From Microvirga sp. KLBC 81 (GTDB taxonomy: Bacteria; Pseudomonadota; Alphaproteobacteria; Rhizobiales; Beijerinckiaceae): a DNA stretch of 64,000 nucleotides. A program made the position numbers and the translations under genes. The stretch's first letter is position 1, and each line of letters starts with the position of its first letter. Positions 26,376 to 35,148 of the stretch are shown here, piece by piece. Below the pieces are notes generated by a model. That model was given only the letters and a program-made list of their open reading frames with translations, made no database searches and was not told the DNA's origin. The DNA is taken from NCBI RefSeq assembly GCF_003075415.1, contig NZ_QDAH01000004.1, forward strand, positions 176,872-240,871, in the 5' to 3' direction.

Positions 26376-29300
26376 CTATGCCGCGAGTTCGCTGTTTTCA
26401 AGCATCTGTGCAATCGCTGCATAGTCTGTCTTCCCCGTTGCTAGGGTCGGCAGAGACGAGACATGGATGACCTCGCGCGGGATCATGAGCTCCGGCAGCC
26501 CGGCCGCCCCGGCGAGCTCGATCCAACGCTGGCGAGTCAGGCCCACTGCTTCGGTCACCAGGATCACCTGCTCTCCCTTGCGAGCATCGGGGCGCGCCAC
26601 GGCGGCATGCCGGACCTCGGGTGCAAAGCAGGAAGCCGCCTCCTCGACTGCTCCGAGTGACACCATTTCGCCCGCGATCTTGGCAAAGCGCTTGGCCCGA
26701 CCACGGATTGCAACGAACCCGTCGTCATCGACCGTCACAATATCTCCAGTGTCATACCAGCCTTCGGCAGGGGCATCGAGGATTCCGGGGTTTGCGGCCC
26801 GGAAATAACCAAGCATGACGTTCGGCCCCCTCACGATGAGCCGCCCGCCTTCAGCGATCCCGGGCACCGGCTCAAGGCGGTAGCTGATCCCAGGCATGAA
26901 GCGGCCGACCGTGCCGGCTTTGGCGTGCATTGGTGTGTTGAACGAAATCACTGGCGCGGTCTCGGTTGCGCCATACCCCTCCAGGATGCGCACACCAAAC
27001 CGATCACTCCAGATCTTGCGGGTTTCGTCGGAGACCCTCTCGGCGCCTGCCCCGATCAGGCGCACCGCATGAAAATCATAAGGATTGGCCATGCGGGCGT
27101 AGCCGCGGAGGAAAGTGTCGGTGCCGAACATGACCGTCGCATTGGTCTGATAGACCAGCTCCGGCACGATGCGGTAGTGGAGCGGCGATGGATAGAGGAA
27201 GGTGCGCACACCGGCGAGCACCGGCAGCAGGGTTCCGACTGTCAGCCCGAAGGAATGGAACATCGGCAGCGCGTTAAAGCAGACATCGCTCCGGTTGAAG
27301 GCGATCCGCGCGCCCACCTGATGCCGGTTAGCCTGAATGTTCCGATGGGACAGCACCACGCCCTTGGGCGATCCTTCGGAACCTGAAGTGAACAACACCA
27401 CGGCTGGGCTGTCCGGATTGCAATCCCGATAGGCGAGGCCCGGCGTGAAGGACGCCAGAAGGCCACGGAGCTTGGCGCTCAGGCTAATCGTCTGCCTCAG
27501 GTCATCGAGATAGACGACGGTGACACGCTGGGAGAGCTGCTCCAGCACGGGTTCGAGTTTCGCTTTCGCGACGAACTGCCGGGCACACAGGACTGTCTTG
27601 ATCCCGGCCGTCCGACAGGCGGCCTCGATCCCCGCAGCTCCCGCCGTCGGATTGAGCATCGCGGGCACCCGGTGATAAGCGTGAAGGGCAAGGAAGCCGA
27701 CCAGCGCCCCAGCCGAATTCGGAAGCAGCACCCCGACAACCTCTCCTTCCGTGGTGACCTGCGTCAGGCGTCGTCCCAGCACAAAGGCGCCCGTGAGCAG
27801 CTTCCCGTAGGTGACGGGCTCAAAATTGATATCCTCGACGATGGGGAAGCCTCGGCCGTTGAGCCGGGTGGCTTCGATGAGCGAGCGCATCAGGGTCTTC
27901 GAGATGTCCGTTGTTGCAAAGATGGCATCCGACAGCACGTCGTACAGCTCGCGACCCGCAGCCCGGCGCCGGTCACGACCCTTCAGCGATGGGCTCAATG
28001 CCAGCTGTCGGGGCGGCAAGACGCTCATGCGCACTTTGGGAAGCGCCTTGCGCGCCACCCGGCCCTTCAGGCGGGTGAAGAACGTATGCTGCAGGCCATC
28101 GAGGCGAACCGGGATGAGATCGGCCCCTGTCTTGTCCGCAATCATGCCTGGACCATCATAGACCTTCATGAGCGAGCCCGTGACGGTCAGGCGGCCCTCA
28201 GGGAAAATCACCACCGGGCGCCCAGCTTCAACCTGGCGCACGAGTGACTTCATGGCCATCGGGTTAGTGGGATCAATCGGTGCAAAGTCGACAAGCCAGA
28301 GGATCGGCTTGACCCACCACCGTTGAGAGATCCGGGTGTCGACCGCAAAGATCGGATTGCCAGGCAGGAAGGCGGCCACCACGAGACCGTCCAGGAGTGA
28401 CAGATGGTTGGCGACAATCACGCGGCGCTCGCCGGCAGCGGCAACGTTCTCGATACCTCGTACTTCGACGCGGTAGAGGGCTGTGAGGATCGCGCGCACG
28501 ACGGACTTCAGGAACACGCGCGACAGCAGGCGGATGGCAATGACGGCCGCGATGAGATTGAGACCCGCCATGATCGCCAGCACCAGCGCCGGCGGTGTTT
28601 TCAGCACGGTTGTGAGGACGCCGAGCACGACGGCGCCTGCGACCATCATGAGGGAGTTGATGACATTGTTGGCACCGATCATCCGCGCTTTGGCCGATTC
28701 AGGCGCGTCGTGCTGCAATATCGCGTAGAGCGGCACCGCATAAAAGCCAGAGACAACCGACAGCACAAAGAGCGTGCTGATCAAAAGCAGCGCCCGCGGA
28801 GCTGTCAGTACGGCCCAGGCTGACTGTCCTGTGATGGTGGCAGGCGGCAGGGCAGCGACCACGATCGCCAACACCAGGAGCACGGCCGTCATGGCCAACC
28901 CGGCAAAGGGCACTGGCCGGGCCGTGATCTCGCCCTTCAGGTGACGGGCACAGGCCAGCGACCCGACCGCAATGCCAATCGAAAACACCGCCAGGAAGGC
29001 GCTGGCCACCGCCTCGTCGCCACCGAGCACGTCGCGGGTTAGGGGCGTCACCAGGGCCAGCACCGACGCCCCAACGGTCCAGAACCACGAGATGCCAAGA
29101 ATGCACAGCCACAGACCGCGCTGGCTTTTGGCGTCGTCCAGAAGATCGCGCGTGTCCTGAAGCAGATTCCAGGACAGCGGCGGGCCTTGCACCACAGGAG
29201 GCGCTGGCGGGATCTGCCGGGCAGTGCCATAGCCGAGAACACCGACCGCGATGACTGCACCAGCTACCACCTGCGGGCCGTACTCGGATCCAATCAGAAG

Positions 29301-29801
29301 ACCACCCGCAATGCTACCGATCAGGATCGCCAGAAAGGTGGCGCCCTCGACCAGGGCATTGCCGGCGACAAGCTCGTCATCGCGCAAGTGGGCCGGCAGC
29401 AGGCTGTACTTGACCGGGCCGAACAACGCCGCTTGGCACCCGAGCAGGAACAGTACGCCAAACAGGAACGGGATGCTGCCCGAGACGAGCGAGAATGCGG
29501 CGAGCACCATCAGGCCTAGCTCCGCGAGCTTGAGGCGGCGGGCGACCACGGCCTTGTCAAAGCGGTCAGCCAAGCGCCCGGCGAGACCAGAGAGTAGAAT
29601 GAACGGCGCCACGAAGGTCGCCCCACCCAATGCAGTGAGCATGGCAGGATCGGCGCCGCCGGATGTAGTCAGGCGAAACACGATCAGCAGATTCATCGCC
29701 TGCTTGAATACATTGTCGTTGAAGCCCCCCAGAAACTGGGTCCAGAACAACGGCGCGAACTTGCGGTGGCGCAACAGGGGCAGGATTCGGGAATGGGACA
29801 T
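26376..29801 (-). CDS. Three-domain lysophospholipid transporter / acyltransferase / acyl-ACP synthetase fusion
   Basis: 1141 residues from ATG 29801 (an upstream ATG at 29864 adds 21). Residues about 1-415: MFS transporter of LplT type (FWTQFLGGFNDNVFKQA at the start, about 12 helices). About 430-620: PlsC acyltransferase with NHLSLLD (H-x4-D) and FPEGRLT. About 660-1140: AMP-forming synthetase with LFTSGSEGSPKGV, YGATETAPVISF, WYDTGD and GRAKRFAKIAGEMVS. In E. coli LplT flips lysophospholipids inward and Aas re-acylates them using ACP-bound acyl groups; here all steps are in one chain. It ends an operon with PspA and the YiaA/B protein. A weak GC hairpin lies past the stop (about 26319-26345). 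Confidence 0.92.
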   Translation of the reverse strand: MSHSRILPLLRHRKFAPLFWTQFLGGFNDNVFKQAMNLLIVFRLTTSGGADPAMLTALGGATFVAPFILLSGLAGRLADRFDKAVVARRLKLAELGLMVLAAFSLVSGSIPFLFGVLFLLGCQAALFGPVKYSLLPAHLRDDELVAGNALVEGATFLAILIGSIAGGLLIGSEYGPQVVAGAVIAVGVLGYGTARQIPPAPPVVQGPPLSWNLLQDTRDLLDDAKSQRGLWLCILGISWFWTVGASVLALVTPLTRDVLGGDEAVASAFLAVFSIGIAVGSLACARHLKGEITARPVPFAGLAMTAVLLVLAIVVAALPPATITGQSAWAVLTAPRALLLISTLFVLSVVSGFYAVPLYAILQHDAPESAKARMIGANNVINSLMMVAGAVVLGVLTTVLKTPPALVLAIMAGLNLIAAVIAIRLLSRVFLKSVVRAILTALYRVEVRGIENVAAAGERRVIVANHLSLLDGLVVAAFLPGNPIFAVDTRISQRWWVKPILWLVDFAPIDPTNPMAMKSLVRQVEAGRPVVIFPEGRLTVTGSLMKVYDGPGMIADKTGADLIPVRLDGLQHTFFTRLKGRVARKALPKVRMSVLPPRQLALSPSLKGRDRRRAAGRELYDVLSDAIFATTDISKTLMRSLIEATRLNGRGFPIVEDINFEPVTYGKLLTGAFVLGRRLTQVTTEGEVVGVLLPNSAGALVGFLALHAYHRVPAMLNPTAGAAGIEAACRTAGIKTVLCARQFVAKAKLEPVLEQLSQRVTVVYLDDLRQTISLSAKLRGLLASFTPGLAYRDCNPDSPAVVLFTSGSEGSPKGVVLSHRNIQANRHQVGARIAFNRSDVCFNALPMFHSFGLTVGTLLPVLAGVRTFLYPSPLHYRIVPELVYQTNATVMFGTDTFLRGYARMANPYDFHAVRLIGAGAERVSDETRKIWSDRFGVRILEGYGATETAPVISFNTPMHAKAGTVGRFMPGISYRLEPVPGIAEGGRLIVRGPNVMLGYFRAANPGILDAPAEGWYDTGDIVTVDDDGFVAIRGRAKRFAKIAGEMVSLGAVEEAASCFAPEVRHAAVARPDARKGEQVILVTEAVGLTRQRWIELAGAAGLPELMIPREVIHVSSLPTLATGKTDYAAIAQMLENSELAA

Positions 29802-29894
29802 GAGTCTGTCTCGACTGGGGGAATTTTGAATATTGGCAGGGCTGTCAGGAGAGTTTTCCAGCAACCCCGCCCCACCACAAGGATGTCTTTCGGG

Positions 29895-30161
29895 CTAGGC
29901 CGCCTCATCGCGCAACAGGCGCTCGGTCTTGACCTCATCAATCCGGTTGATCAGGCGTCGGGCCTCGTATTCGTCCCGCTGGGTCTTGGCCAATGTGAAC
30001 GTTGAGCCAATCGAGAACACCGCGGCCATGGCGAGGTAGCCTTTGGCCCAGAGGTCGGCCGGCAGAGCGTAAATCCCGAGGGCGAGCATGCCAACGGCGA
30101 GCGCGAAGCTCACAAGGGTGAAGGCTTTCCAGGACGCGGTATGGGGCATTTGCGAATTCAC
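29895..30161 (-). CDS. YiaA/YiaB-type two-helix inner-membrane protein
   Basis: 88 residues. Two hydrophobic helices (about 12-32, FTLVSFALAVGMLALGIYAL, and 40-58, YLAMAAVFSIGSTFTLAK) are followed by TQRDEYEARRLINRIDEVKT and a charged tail. This is the yiaA/B two-helix domain, whose function is unknown. It lies 18 bases after pspA and about 90 bases before the acyltransferase fusion on the same strand, so one transcript is likely. Confidence 0.85.
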   Translation of the reverse strand: MNSQMPHTASWKAFTLVSFALAVGMLALGIYALPADLWAKGYLAMAAVFSIGSTFTLAKTQRDEYEARRLINRIDEVKTERLLRDEAA

Positions 30162-30179
30162 TGATGTTCTCCTGATCGT

Positions 30180-30869
30180 TTACTGTTGCGGTGAGTTGGC
30201 TTGGGCCTTCAGGCGCGCAAGAACAGCCATGGGATCGGTTTTTGGAGAGGGGCCGTAGCCAGCTTCGGCAAGGGCGGCTGCGGCATCGTCCGCATTGTCA
30301 AGCGATCGCAGCGCCTCATCGAAATCGGCGGAGCGACCGCTACTTTCCTCAAGCCGGGACAGGGTCGCTTCTGCGGCCGCTAGCTTGCCGGTCGAGGCGG
30401 TCACGCCTTCGTGCGCCGAGAGGCCCGCACGGCGCAAGGAGGCGTCGACCCGGGCGCGCCGGTAGCCATCGCCGAGGCGGCGCAGCCGTTCCCTTCCCTG
30501 GGTGACGATTGCGCGCTGCTCCTGGATCGTGGCTTCGCGTTTATGAACATTGGCAGTCCGTTCGGTCCGCTCATCCTCAAGCGCGGCGATCTGCACGGAA
30601 GCTTTGAGGGCGAGATCCTCGCGGCTGTCGGCCAGCGCTTTTTTTGCGGATGTTGAGAGGGCCTCGATCTGGGCATCAATCTCGCGCAGGGAGCGCTGCT
30701 CGCCCTTCAGGGCGGCGATTGCTATGGCGAGATCTCGGCGGGCAGTATCGAGTGCAGCGGCTGCCTCGCGGATCTGCTGCCGCAGCAGCGGTAGGGCGAC
30801 GCTGTTTTGGAACACTTCCTCCTGGTCCGCATACATGCCCCGGATCAGTGTGAGCACTGTTTGCAACAT
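30180..30869 (-). CDS. pspA: PspA/IM30-family membrane-stress protein
   Basis: 229 residues, starting MLQTVLTLIRGMYADQEEVF, with AGAAGGGAGAAGCC before the ATG. The body is an almost continuous coiled coil (about 25-195; for example LRQQIREAAAALDTARRDLAIAIAALKGEQ in pieces), as in PspA/Vipp1, which form ESCRT-III-like polymers on damaged membranes. Usual PspA length is about 220. The C-terminal 30 residues are Pro/Ala-rich and less conserved. It is the first gene of the operon and faces a TetR gene across a palindromic operator. Confidence 0.85.
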   Translation of the reverse strand: MLQTVLTLIRGMYADQEEVFQNSVALPLLRQQIREAAAALDTARRDLAIAIAALKGEQRSLREIDAQIEALSTSAKKALADSREDLALKASVQIAALEDERTERTANVHKREATIQEQRAIVTQGRERLRRLGDGYRRARVDASLRRAGLSAHEGVTASTGKLAAAEATLSRLEESSGRSADFDEALRSLDNADDAAAALAEAGYGPSPKTDPMAVLARLKAQANSPQQ

Positions 30870-30913
30870 GGCTTCTCCCTTCTGCTATGGCCTTGTGGCC
30901 CCGCGGCAAGCGT

Positions 30914-30930
30914 TGTAAACACTGTTTACA
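30914..30930. promoter_or_regulatory. Palindromic operator between pspA and tetR
   Basis: TGTAAAC-ACT-GTTTACA, a perfect inverted repeat with 7-bp arms, in the 101-bp gap between the divergent starts. Size and symmetry fit a TetR-family dimer site. A related half site (GTTTAC) lies at the start of the tetR coding region. Confidence 0.7.
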
Positions 30931-30970
30931 GAATGAACATAGCAGGTTTTTTGCAGGACTCAAGAGTATC

Positions 30971-31600
30971 ATGAACGCTGTTTACGAAACTCCTCAAGGG
31001 CCAGGCAGAGGGCCAAAAGACCGCGAACGCCGGGAACAAGACCGGGAACTGCTCATTGCTACTGCCCGCCGCCTCATCCATGAGAAAGGGTTGCGGAACC
31101 TGAGTGGGCGCGAGATCACCCAGACGGCTGGTTTTTCGCCGGGCTTCACCAACCGTCTGTTTGGTGGGCTAGACGGCCTTATTGTCGCCGCCAATCTTCC
31201 CACCCTACGGGCCCTGAAGGCACATCTGGCCCAGGCGGATCAACCGCGGGCGAGCGTTGAGGGTCGGCTCCTGGCACTCACCGACGCCTACATCATGTTT
31301 GCGGAACAGGAGGGCCAACTCTGGTGCGCCTTGTTTGAGCACCAAGTGGAGGCTGCCCCTGATGTAGTGGCCCACGAGATGAGTTCACTGTTCGCGCTGC
31401 TCGAACGGGTGTTGGCTGATGCGGGAGTAGCGGAGGAGGAGTGTCCTCTCATGGCTAAGGCATTTTGGTCCGGGGTTCATGGCATTGTGTATCTCGGGCG
31501 GACGGGGGGCTTGGGCCCGGTGGGACCGGACTCGGTTCGAGCTATGGTCCATCTGCTGGTCAGGACGCTGGCTCGGGGCCTCGCCGCCAGACCATCCTGA
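30971..31600 (+). CDS. TetR-family transcriptional regulator
   Basis: 209 residues from ATG 30971. The N-terminal DNA-binding domain (about 15-75) reads ELLIATARRLIHEKGLRNLS, GREITQTAGFSPGFTNRLFG. The C-terminal ligand domain is helical (YIMFAEQEGQLWCALFEHQ, AFWSGVHGIVYLGRTGG) with the W/G/I pattern of TetR C-terminal domains. It probably represses itself and the divergent pspA operon through the palindrome at 30914. The ligand is unknown; lipid or acyl derivatives would fit the operon, but this is inference. A small inverted repeat (GACCATC/GATGGTC, 31590-31607) spans the stop codon. Confidence 0.88.
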   Translation: MNAVYETPQGPGRGPKDRERREQDRELLIATARRLIHEKGLRNLSGREITQTAGFSPGFTNRLFGGLDGLIVAANLPTLRALKAHLAQADQPRASVEGRLLALTDAYIMFAEQEGQLWCALFEHQVEAAPDVVAHEMSSLFALLERVLADAGVAEEECPLMAKAFWSGVHGIVYLGRTGGLGPVGPDSVRAMVHLLVRTLARGLAARPS

Positions 31601-31879
31601 GATGGTCCAAACCAGACGCTCTAAGGACCAACCTAGCTTTTGAATGCCTGATCCCTAAAGCCGACTGACGATCGACCACACCTGGAAAGCCAACTGCAGG
31701 CAAACAGCCAGGCCACCGCTTGGGCGCTTTGGGCTTCCGGAGAGCCGCCCTGTTGTGCCGCAGGCATTCCCAGGACTGGCTTTGCTGTTCTGTGGACACC
31801 CAACATGCATCACTGCACTCGCCCAAGGCATGGAACCAAGCTTGGCCTTACGAAGTTTTCACGGAGGCAGGAGGTGCTC

Positions 31880-32194
31880 ATGCGGATCGTTCTCGGCTTA
31901 GTGTTGGCCATCACAGCAGCTTCCGGAGCTTCGGCTGCGGATTTCGGGTCTGGCTCCTATGAGCCCGGCTACTATGAACCCGACATCGTGTACGCGGACG
32001 AAGTGTACGCGCCCCCACCATCCCGCCGCGTAGTCAGGGTTGGGCGCTTGCCCTGCGTAACCTGCCCGGGCGCTCGCCTGCCTTACGGGGGCCTGCGCCG
32101 AACCTATGAGGCAGATCTACCCTGGGGTGGGTTGCCAGAATACTGCCCACCGGAATTCGTGGCGCAGCAGCCAGTCCTTGTCCGCAAGTACTGA
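31880..32194 (+). CDS. Hypothetical secreted Tyr/Pro-rich protein
   Basis: 104 residues from ATG 31880, with GGAGGCAGGAGG upstream. Signal peptide of 20 residues ending SGASA/ADF. The mature form is rich in Tyr, Pro and Gly (SYEPGYYEPDIVYADEVY), with a Cys pair LPCVTCPG and a third Cys in PEYCPPEF. Probably a periplasmic or surface protein; no family recognised. Confidence 0.7.
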   Translation: MRIVLGLVLAITAASGASAADFGSGSYEPGYYEPDIVYADEVYAPPPSRRVVRVGRLPCVTCPGARLPYGGLRRTYEADLPWGGLPEYCPPEFVAQQPVLVRKY

Positions 32195-32489
32195 AAGCTC
32201 CAAAGCGGGTCAGGAACTGCGCCTCCACCCTGCACAAAATTCTCCTCTGCCGTAAGCCGGGTGTAGGACTCTCTTGCGCGACAACTTTGGGAAATGCAGA
32301 CAGCATTGAACCAGGGTATGGCACAGCCCGTCCGCATGGCCTCGCCAATAGAGACTCCGGCTGATCAGTTCCGGTTTCTCCTAGACTGATATGAGTCATG
32401 AACCCTTCTGTGCCTGACTGGCTCCTCAGCCAGACGACACACCTGCTGTCGGTTGGGGACTGGACTTCCAGCGAAGTCCAAAGAGGCAC

Positions 32490-32696
32490 ATGCCGCACTG
32501 GAAATCCACGCGCTCCCACGCCCCGCACGCCGAGCGCGGTGAAGTTGAAAAGATCTCCGTCGAACGCATCCTCTTCGTTCTGGCGCAAGCCGCATTCCTG
32601 GCGATCATGCTGAAGATCCTCGACTGGAGCATCTGGTCCCCCATCGCTGATGTCTGGGCAAACGTATCTCACATCCTCTCAAAGCCCAGAACCTAA
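32490..32696 (+). CDS. Small membrane protein
   Basis: 68 residues, ATG after CAAAGAGGCAC. A polar start (PHWKSTRSHAPHAERGE) leads into one helix (ERILFVLAQAAFLAIMLKIL, about 24-43) and an aromatic end (DWSIWSPIADVWANVSHIL). Function unknown. Confidence 0.5.
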   Translation: MPHWKSTRSHAPHAERGEVEKISVERILFVLAQAAFLAIMLKILDWSIWSPIADVWANVSHILSKPRT

Positions 32697-32916
32697 TCAG
32701 CAGGCCCTGCGTAGAAGCCTCTCCCCAGGCCTACGTCTGCACCTCGCTATTTTTGGGCTTCTCGTCCTTCTGGCCTCTCAGCGCCAAAACCGGCGCCACC
32801 AGGGCTCTTTGATCCTGCACGAGGTTGAGTAAACAGGCCGACCGAGCCTCTGGAGTTCACGGATGCACTCTTGGCTAGCCCTGTAACGGCCCACACGCTC
32901 CTGCTGATCGCCTTGT

Positions 32917-33177
32917 CTAGAGCATCGGACCCAAATGTGGACTTGCACTTTTGGGATCCATCCGATGCTCCCTCTTATAGAGAGCGCATCGTTGGGTGCG
33001 GAAAACCGGGTCCACTTTTCGCTGACGCGGACCTGCGGTTCCGCACGATGCGCTAGCCATGGGCTGATCCCGTCGACCCGCATCGAGAGCAAATGCTGCA
33101 CTCGCAGGACCGGCAGGCAGCAATATACCGAGGGCGATTGCCATTGAGCGTCGCGCACTCATCACATGGCCCGCCAT
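32917..33177 (-). CDS. Possible small secreted protein running into a repeat
   Basis: About 86 residues from ATG 33177 (AGGGAG nine bases upstream). The first ~30 residues form a good signal peptide (SMAIALGILLPAGPASA/AFA). After about residue 45 the frame enters the extragenic repeat at 32918-33056, so the C-terminal half is encoded by the repeat. Either a short gene was truncated by insertion of the repeat, or the frame is chance. Confidence 0.3.
   Translation of the reverse strand: MAGHVMSARRSMAIALGILLPAGPASAAFALDAGRRDQPMASASCGTAGPRQRKVDPVFRTQRCALYKREHRMDPKSASPHLGPML
32918..33056. repeat. Extragenic palindromic repeat, full composite copy
   Basis: Two linked hairpin modules. The first runs from TAGAGCATCGGACCC through GACTTGCACTTTTGG to CATCCGATGC. 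The second contains GCGCATCGTTGGGTGCGG, AACCGGGTCCACTTTTCGC and ends CCGCACGATGCGCTAG. Copies or parts are at 10851, 46906, 48554, 53588 and 53751. Confidence 0.8.
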
Positions 33178-33323
33178 TGACATCTTCTCCCTATCCTGCA
33201 CTGCTCAGTAGACTGACGTCAGCTGCGAGATCTGCCGCTAAGATCAGTGATTGGATTTGTCCCAGTCTGTTGGGGTGTCGGTCGGCATAACCCACCTGCT
33301 CGCCCGTGCAAGCGCAGCATGCC

Positions 33324-33608
33324 TCACCGGTTTTGCCGTGATATCATGAGCTCTCGCAGACGAAGCAGGAGGCCCGCCCCGACAACAGCGAGCCCGATAT
33401 AGCTTCCGAGCCACGCGAGTAATCCCAATCCCAGAGCATTCCCGACATAGTCTCCTCTGGGATCGAATGTCCCTGCCAAGAGGATCGGAATCCACGCTCC
33501 AATCAGGATCAGTGCTCCGGCTCCCAACACGGCACGAGGAGGGCGCGTCCTGGCCGTGAAAGCTGCAACGATCGCCACCAGAGCAGCCAGTAGCGCGACC
33601 ACTATCAT
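33324..33608 (-). CDS. Small three-helix membrane protein
   Basis: 94 residues beginning MIVVALLAALVAIVAAFTAR. Three hydrophobic segments: about 2-18, 29-46 (VLGAGALILIGAWIPILLAG) and 60-82 (LGLLAWLGSYIGLAVVGAGLL), ending in a basic tail (RLRELMISRQNR). No family recognised. It starts from ATG after GAGAGGCC. Confidence 0.65.
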   Translation of the reverse strand: MIVVALLAALVAIVAAFTARTRPPRAVLGAGALILIGAWIPILLAGTFDPRGDYVGNALGLGLLAWLGSYIGLAVVGAGLLLRLRELMISRQNR

Positions 33609-33906
33609 CGACCCAGGCCTCTCGGAACGACAAAAGAGATGAGGCGGTGTTCAAACCGCAGCATAATTTGAGCGGCTGCCTTGTGGTTTTGTCGGTCTAC
33701 CAACAAGTAGGGCATTTTTGCCTAATCTCTCACACCCCGGCCTTGGCGCTCTCTTCCCCGGCAAGGCAAAGCTTGGATGACGGCTTACCACTCCCGGTGA
33801 TGCAGGTCGAACCACTCTAAAGAGGTACCAACTCAGCCAAAGGAGACATTGCTGCTCCAGGGCAGGTATGGCTTCCTAAAGCGAACGAAGAAAGGGGCAG
33901 CGGGGG

Positions 33907-34386
33907 ATGGACCGGCTTACGAGGATCATGAAGAGGCCCTTGGAACTGTGGCAGGATCAGTCTGGTGCGGCGTTGGTCGAGGCGGCAATCGTTGTTCCCG
34001 TCGCCCTCATTGTCCTTGCCGGCGGCCTGGAACTGGGGCGTGCCATTTCGTATCACCATGCGGCCGACAAAGCTGTTCGGAATGCCGCCCGTTACATCGC
34101 CAGGGTTCCGGCGGCGGACGTCAGCAACGATCAGAATGCAGAAAATCTGGTTCGTTACGGCACTTGGTCATCCTCCGTTCCATCAGGAGTGCGATCCGCC
34201 TTGTCGCCCGGCAATGTAACGGACGTGAGGGTGGTCGTGACCGATGATGCGGCAACGCCTCCGCGACCAGTCCGCGTCCGTCTTGAGGCTGATGTTCAGT
34301 ATTCGCTTCCGCTTCTCACAATCCTCGACAGTAATGCCTCCCTTTCCGTCACGGTCGCCCACGAGCAGCCGTACATCGGCGAGTAG
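33907..34386 (+). CDS. TadE-family protein, second copy
   Basis: 159 residues. DQSG/AALVEAAIVVPVALIVLAGG gives the TadE prepilin-like site (Glu +5) and membrane helix; LELGRAISYHHAADKAVRNAARYIARVP and a C-terminal beta-rich domain (VRVRLEADVQYSLPLLTILD, SLSVTVAHEQPY) are typical of TadE/TadF proteins. Compared with the TadE at 9932 it is shorter and has no Cys. It is 10 kb from the end of the Tad locus, with no pilus genes next to it, so it may be an accessory minor pilin. Confidence 0.85.
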   Translation: MDRLTRIMKRPLELWQDQSGAALVEAAIVVPVALIVLAGGLELGRAISYHHAADKAVRNAARYIARVPAADVSNDQNAENLVRYGTWSSSVPSGVRSALSPGNVTDVRVVVTDDAATPPRPVRVRLEADVQYSLPLLTILDSNASLSVTVAHEQPYIGE

Positions 34387-34465
34387 GGTTCTCGAGCCGG
34401 CGCAGCGAAGCGCTCGCCGCGTTCACTTTGGTGCTCCAGAGCATTCTGGCACTGACGGCAGATAG

Positions 34466-34594
34466 TACTGCCGCAGCGCTGCAAAAGCTGCCGACTTGCG
34501 TGGAACGGTGCAGCGCTTCCACGTCGTTCGCCTTGATGAAAGCCTTGGCAACATCTATGGCTTTGAGGGACTGTGTTTTCGAGCGCCAACGTGA
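34466..34594 (+). pseudogene. C-terminal fragment of a paralogue of the secreted protein at 36140
   Basis: The frame ending at the TGA 34592-34594 reads DLRGTVQRFHVVRLDESLG, then NIYGFEGLCFRAPT. The intact gene at 36140-36718 ends FLRGTALRFHLVRLNDSLG, then NIYGFEGLCFRAPR. Only about 40 C-terminal residues match and an in-frame TAG lies just upstream at 34463, so this is the truncated end of a duplicated copy. Confidence 0.75.
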
Positions 34595-34848
34595 GGGCCA
34601 GCGGAAAACATGATCACGCGGCGGCGCTCTTGTTCGGCCCTGCACAGATCACAGGCCCACTCTCAGTCTGGGTCTCACAGCCTGCGCGGGTTTCGCCATC
34701 GGCAGCTCATCCGATCCTGAGGCTTGGAACGAGATTGCCAGATGCCAACCTGTGGGAACTGGCCGAGGCAGTTGGACAGGATGTTGAACCTGCACTTCGT
34801 GATTGTTCGCAGAGCGCCAACCGCCTGCTTCGCGAGCCGTGAGCCTGG

Positions 34849-35148
34849 TCAGGATTCCGATTGTGTGGGTTTGAGCCGGAGCCACAATCTGTTAACGGCC
34901 ACGGCAATCAGCACGGCCCCCCCCGCGCAGACCACCACGACGCAAGTCGCAAACCCGCCGGCTGCGAGAAAGTGAACTGGCGTGAACGCTCCGGTGAGCA
35001 CAAGTTTAACCGCTGCAACGATCCAAGCAATGACAACAACGGCAAGCACGTCGTTGGTTTCGCCCGGAGCAACAATTTGAACATGATTGTCATTGACGTC
35101 CAGCGGACGCTGTCTCGATGCCCGTTCAAATGAATTGCCGATGTCCAT
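34849..35148 (-). CDS. Small two-helix membrane protein
   Basis: 99 residues; AGGGGGCTTCCAG precedes the ATG. After a polar start (DIGNSFERASRQRPLDVNDN) come two helices, about 33-53 (DVLAVVVIAWIVAAVKLVLTG) and 59-86 (FLAAGGFATCVVVVCAGGAVLIAV in part), and a short basic end. Function unknown. Confidence 0.55.
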   Translation of the reverse strand: MDIGNSFERASRQRPLDVNDNHVQIVAPGETNDVLAVVVIAWIVAAVKLVLTGAFTPVHFLAAGGFATCVVVVCAGGAVLIAVAVNRLWLRLKPTQSES

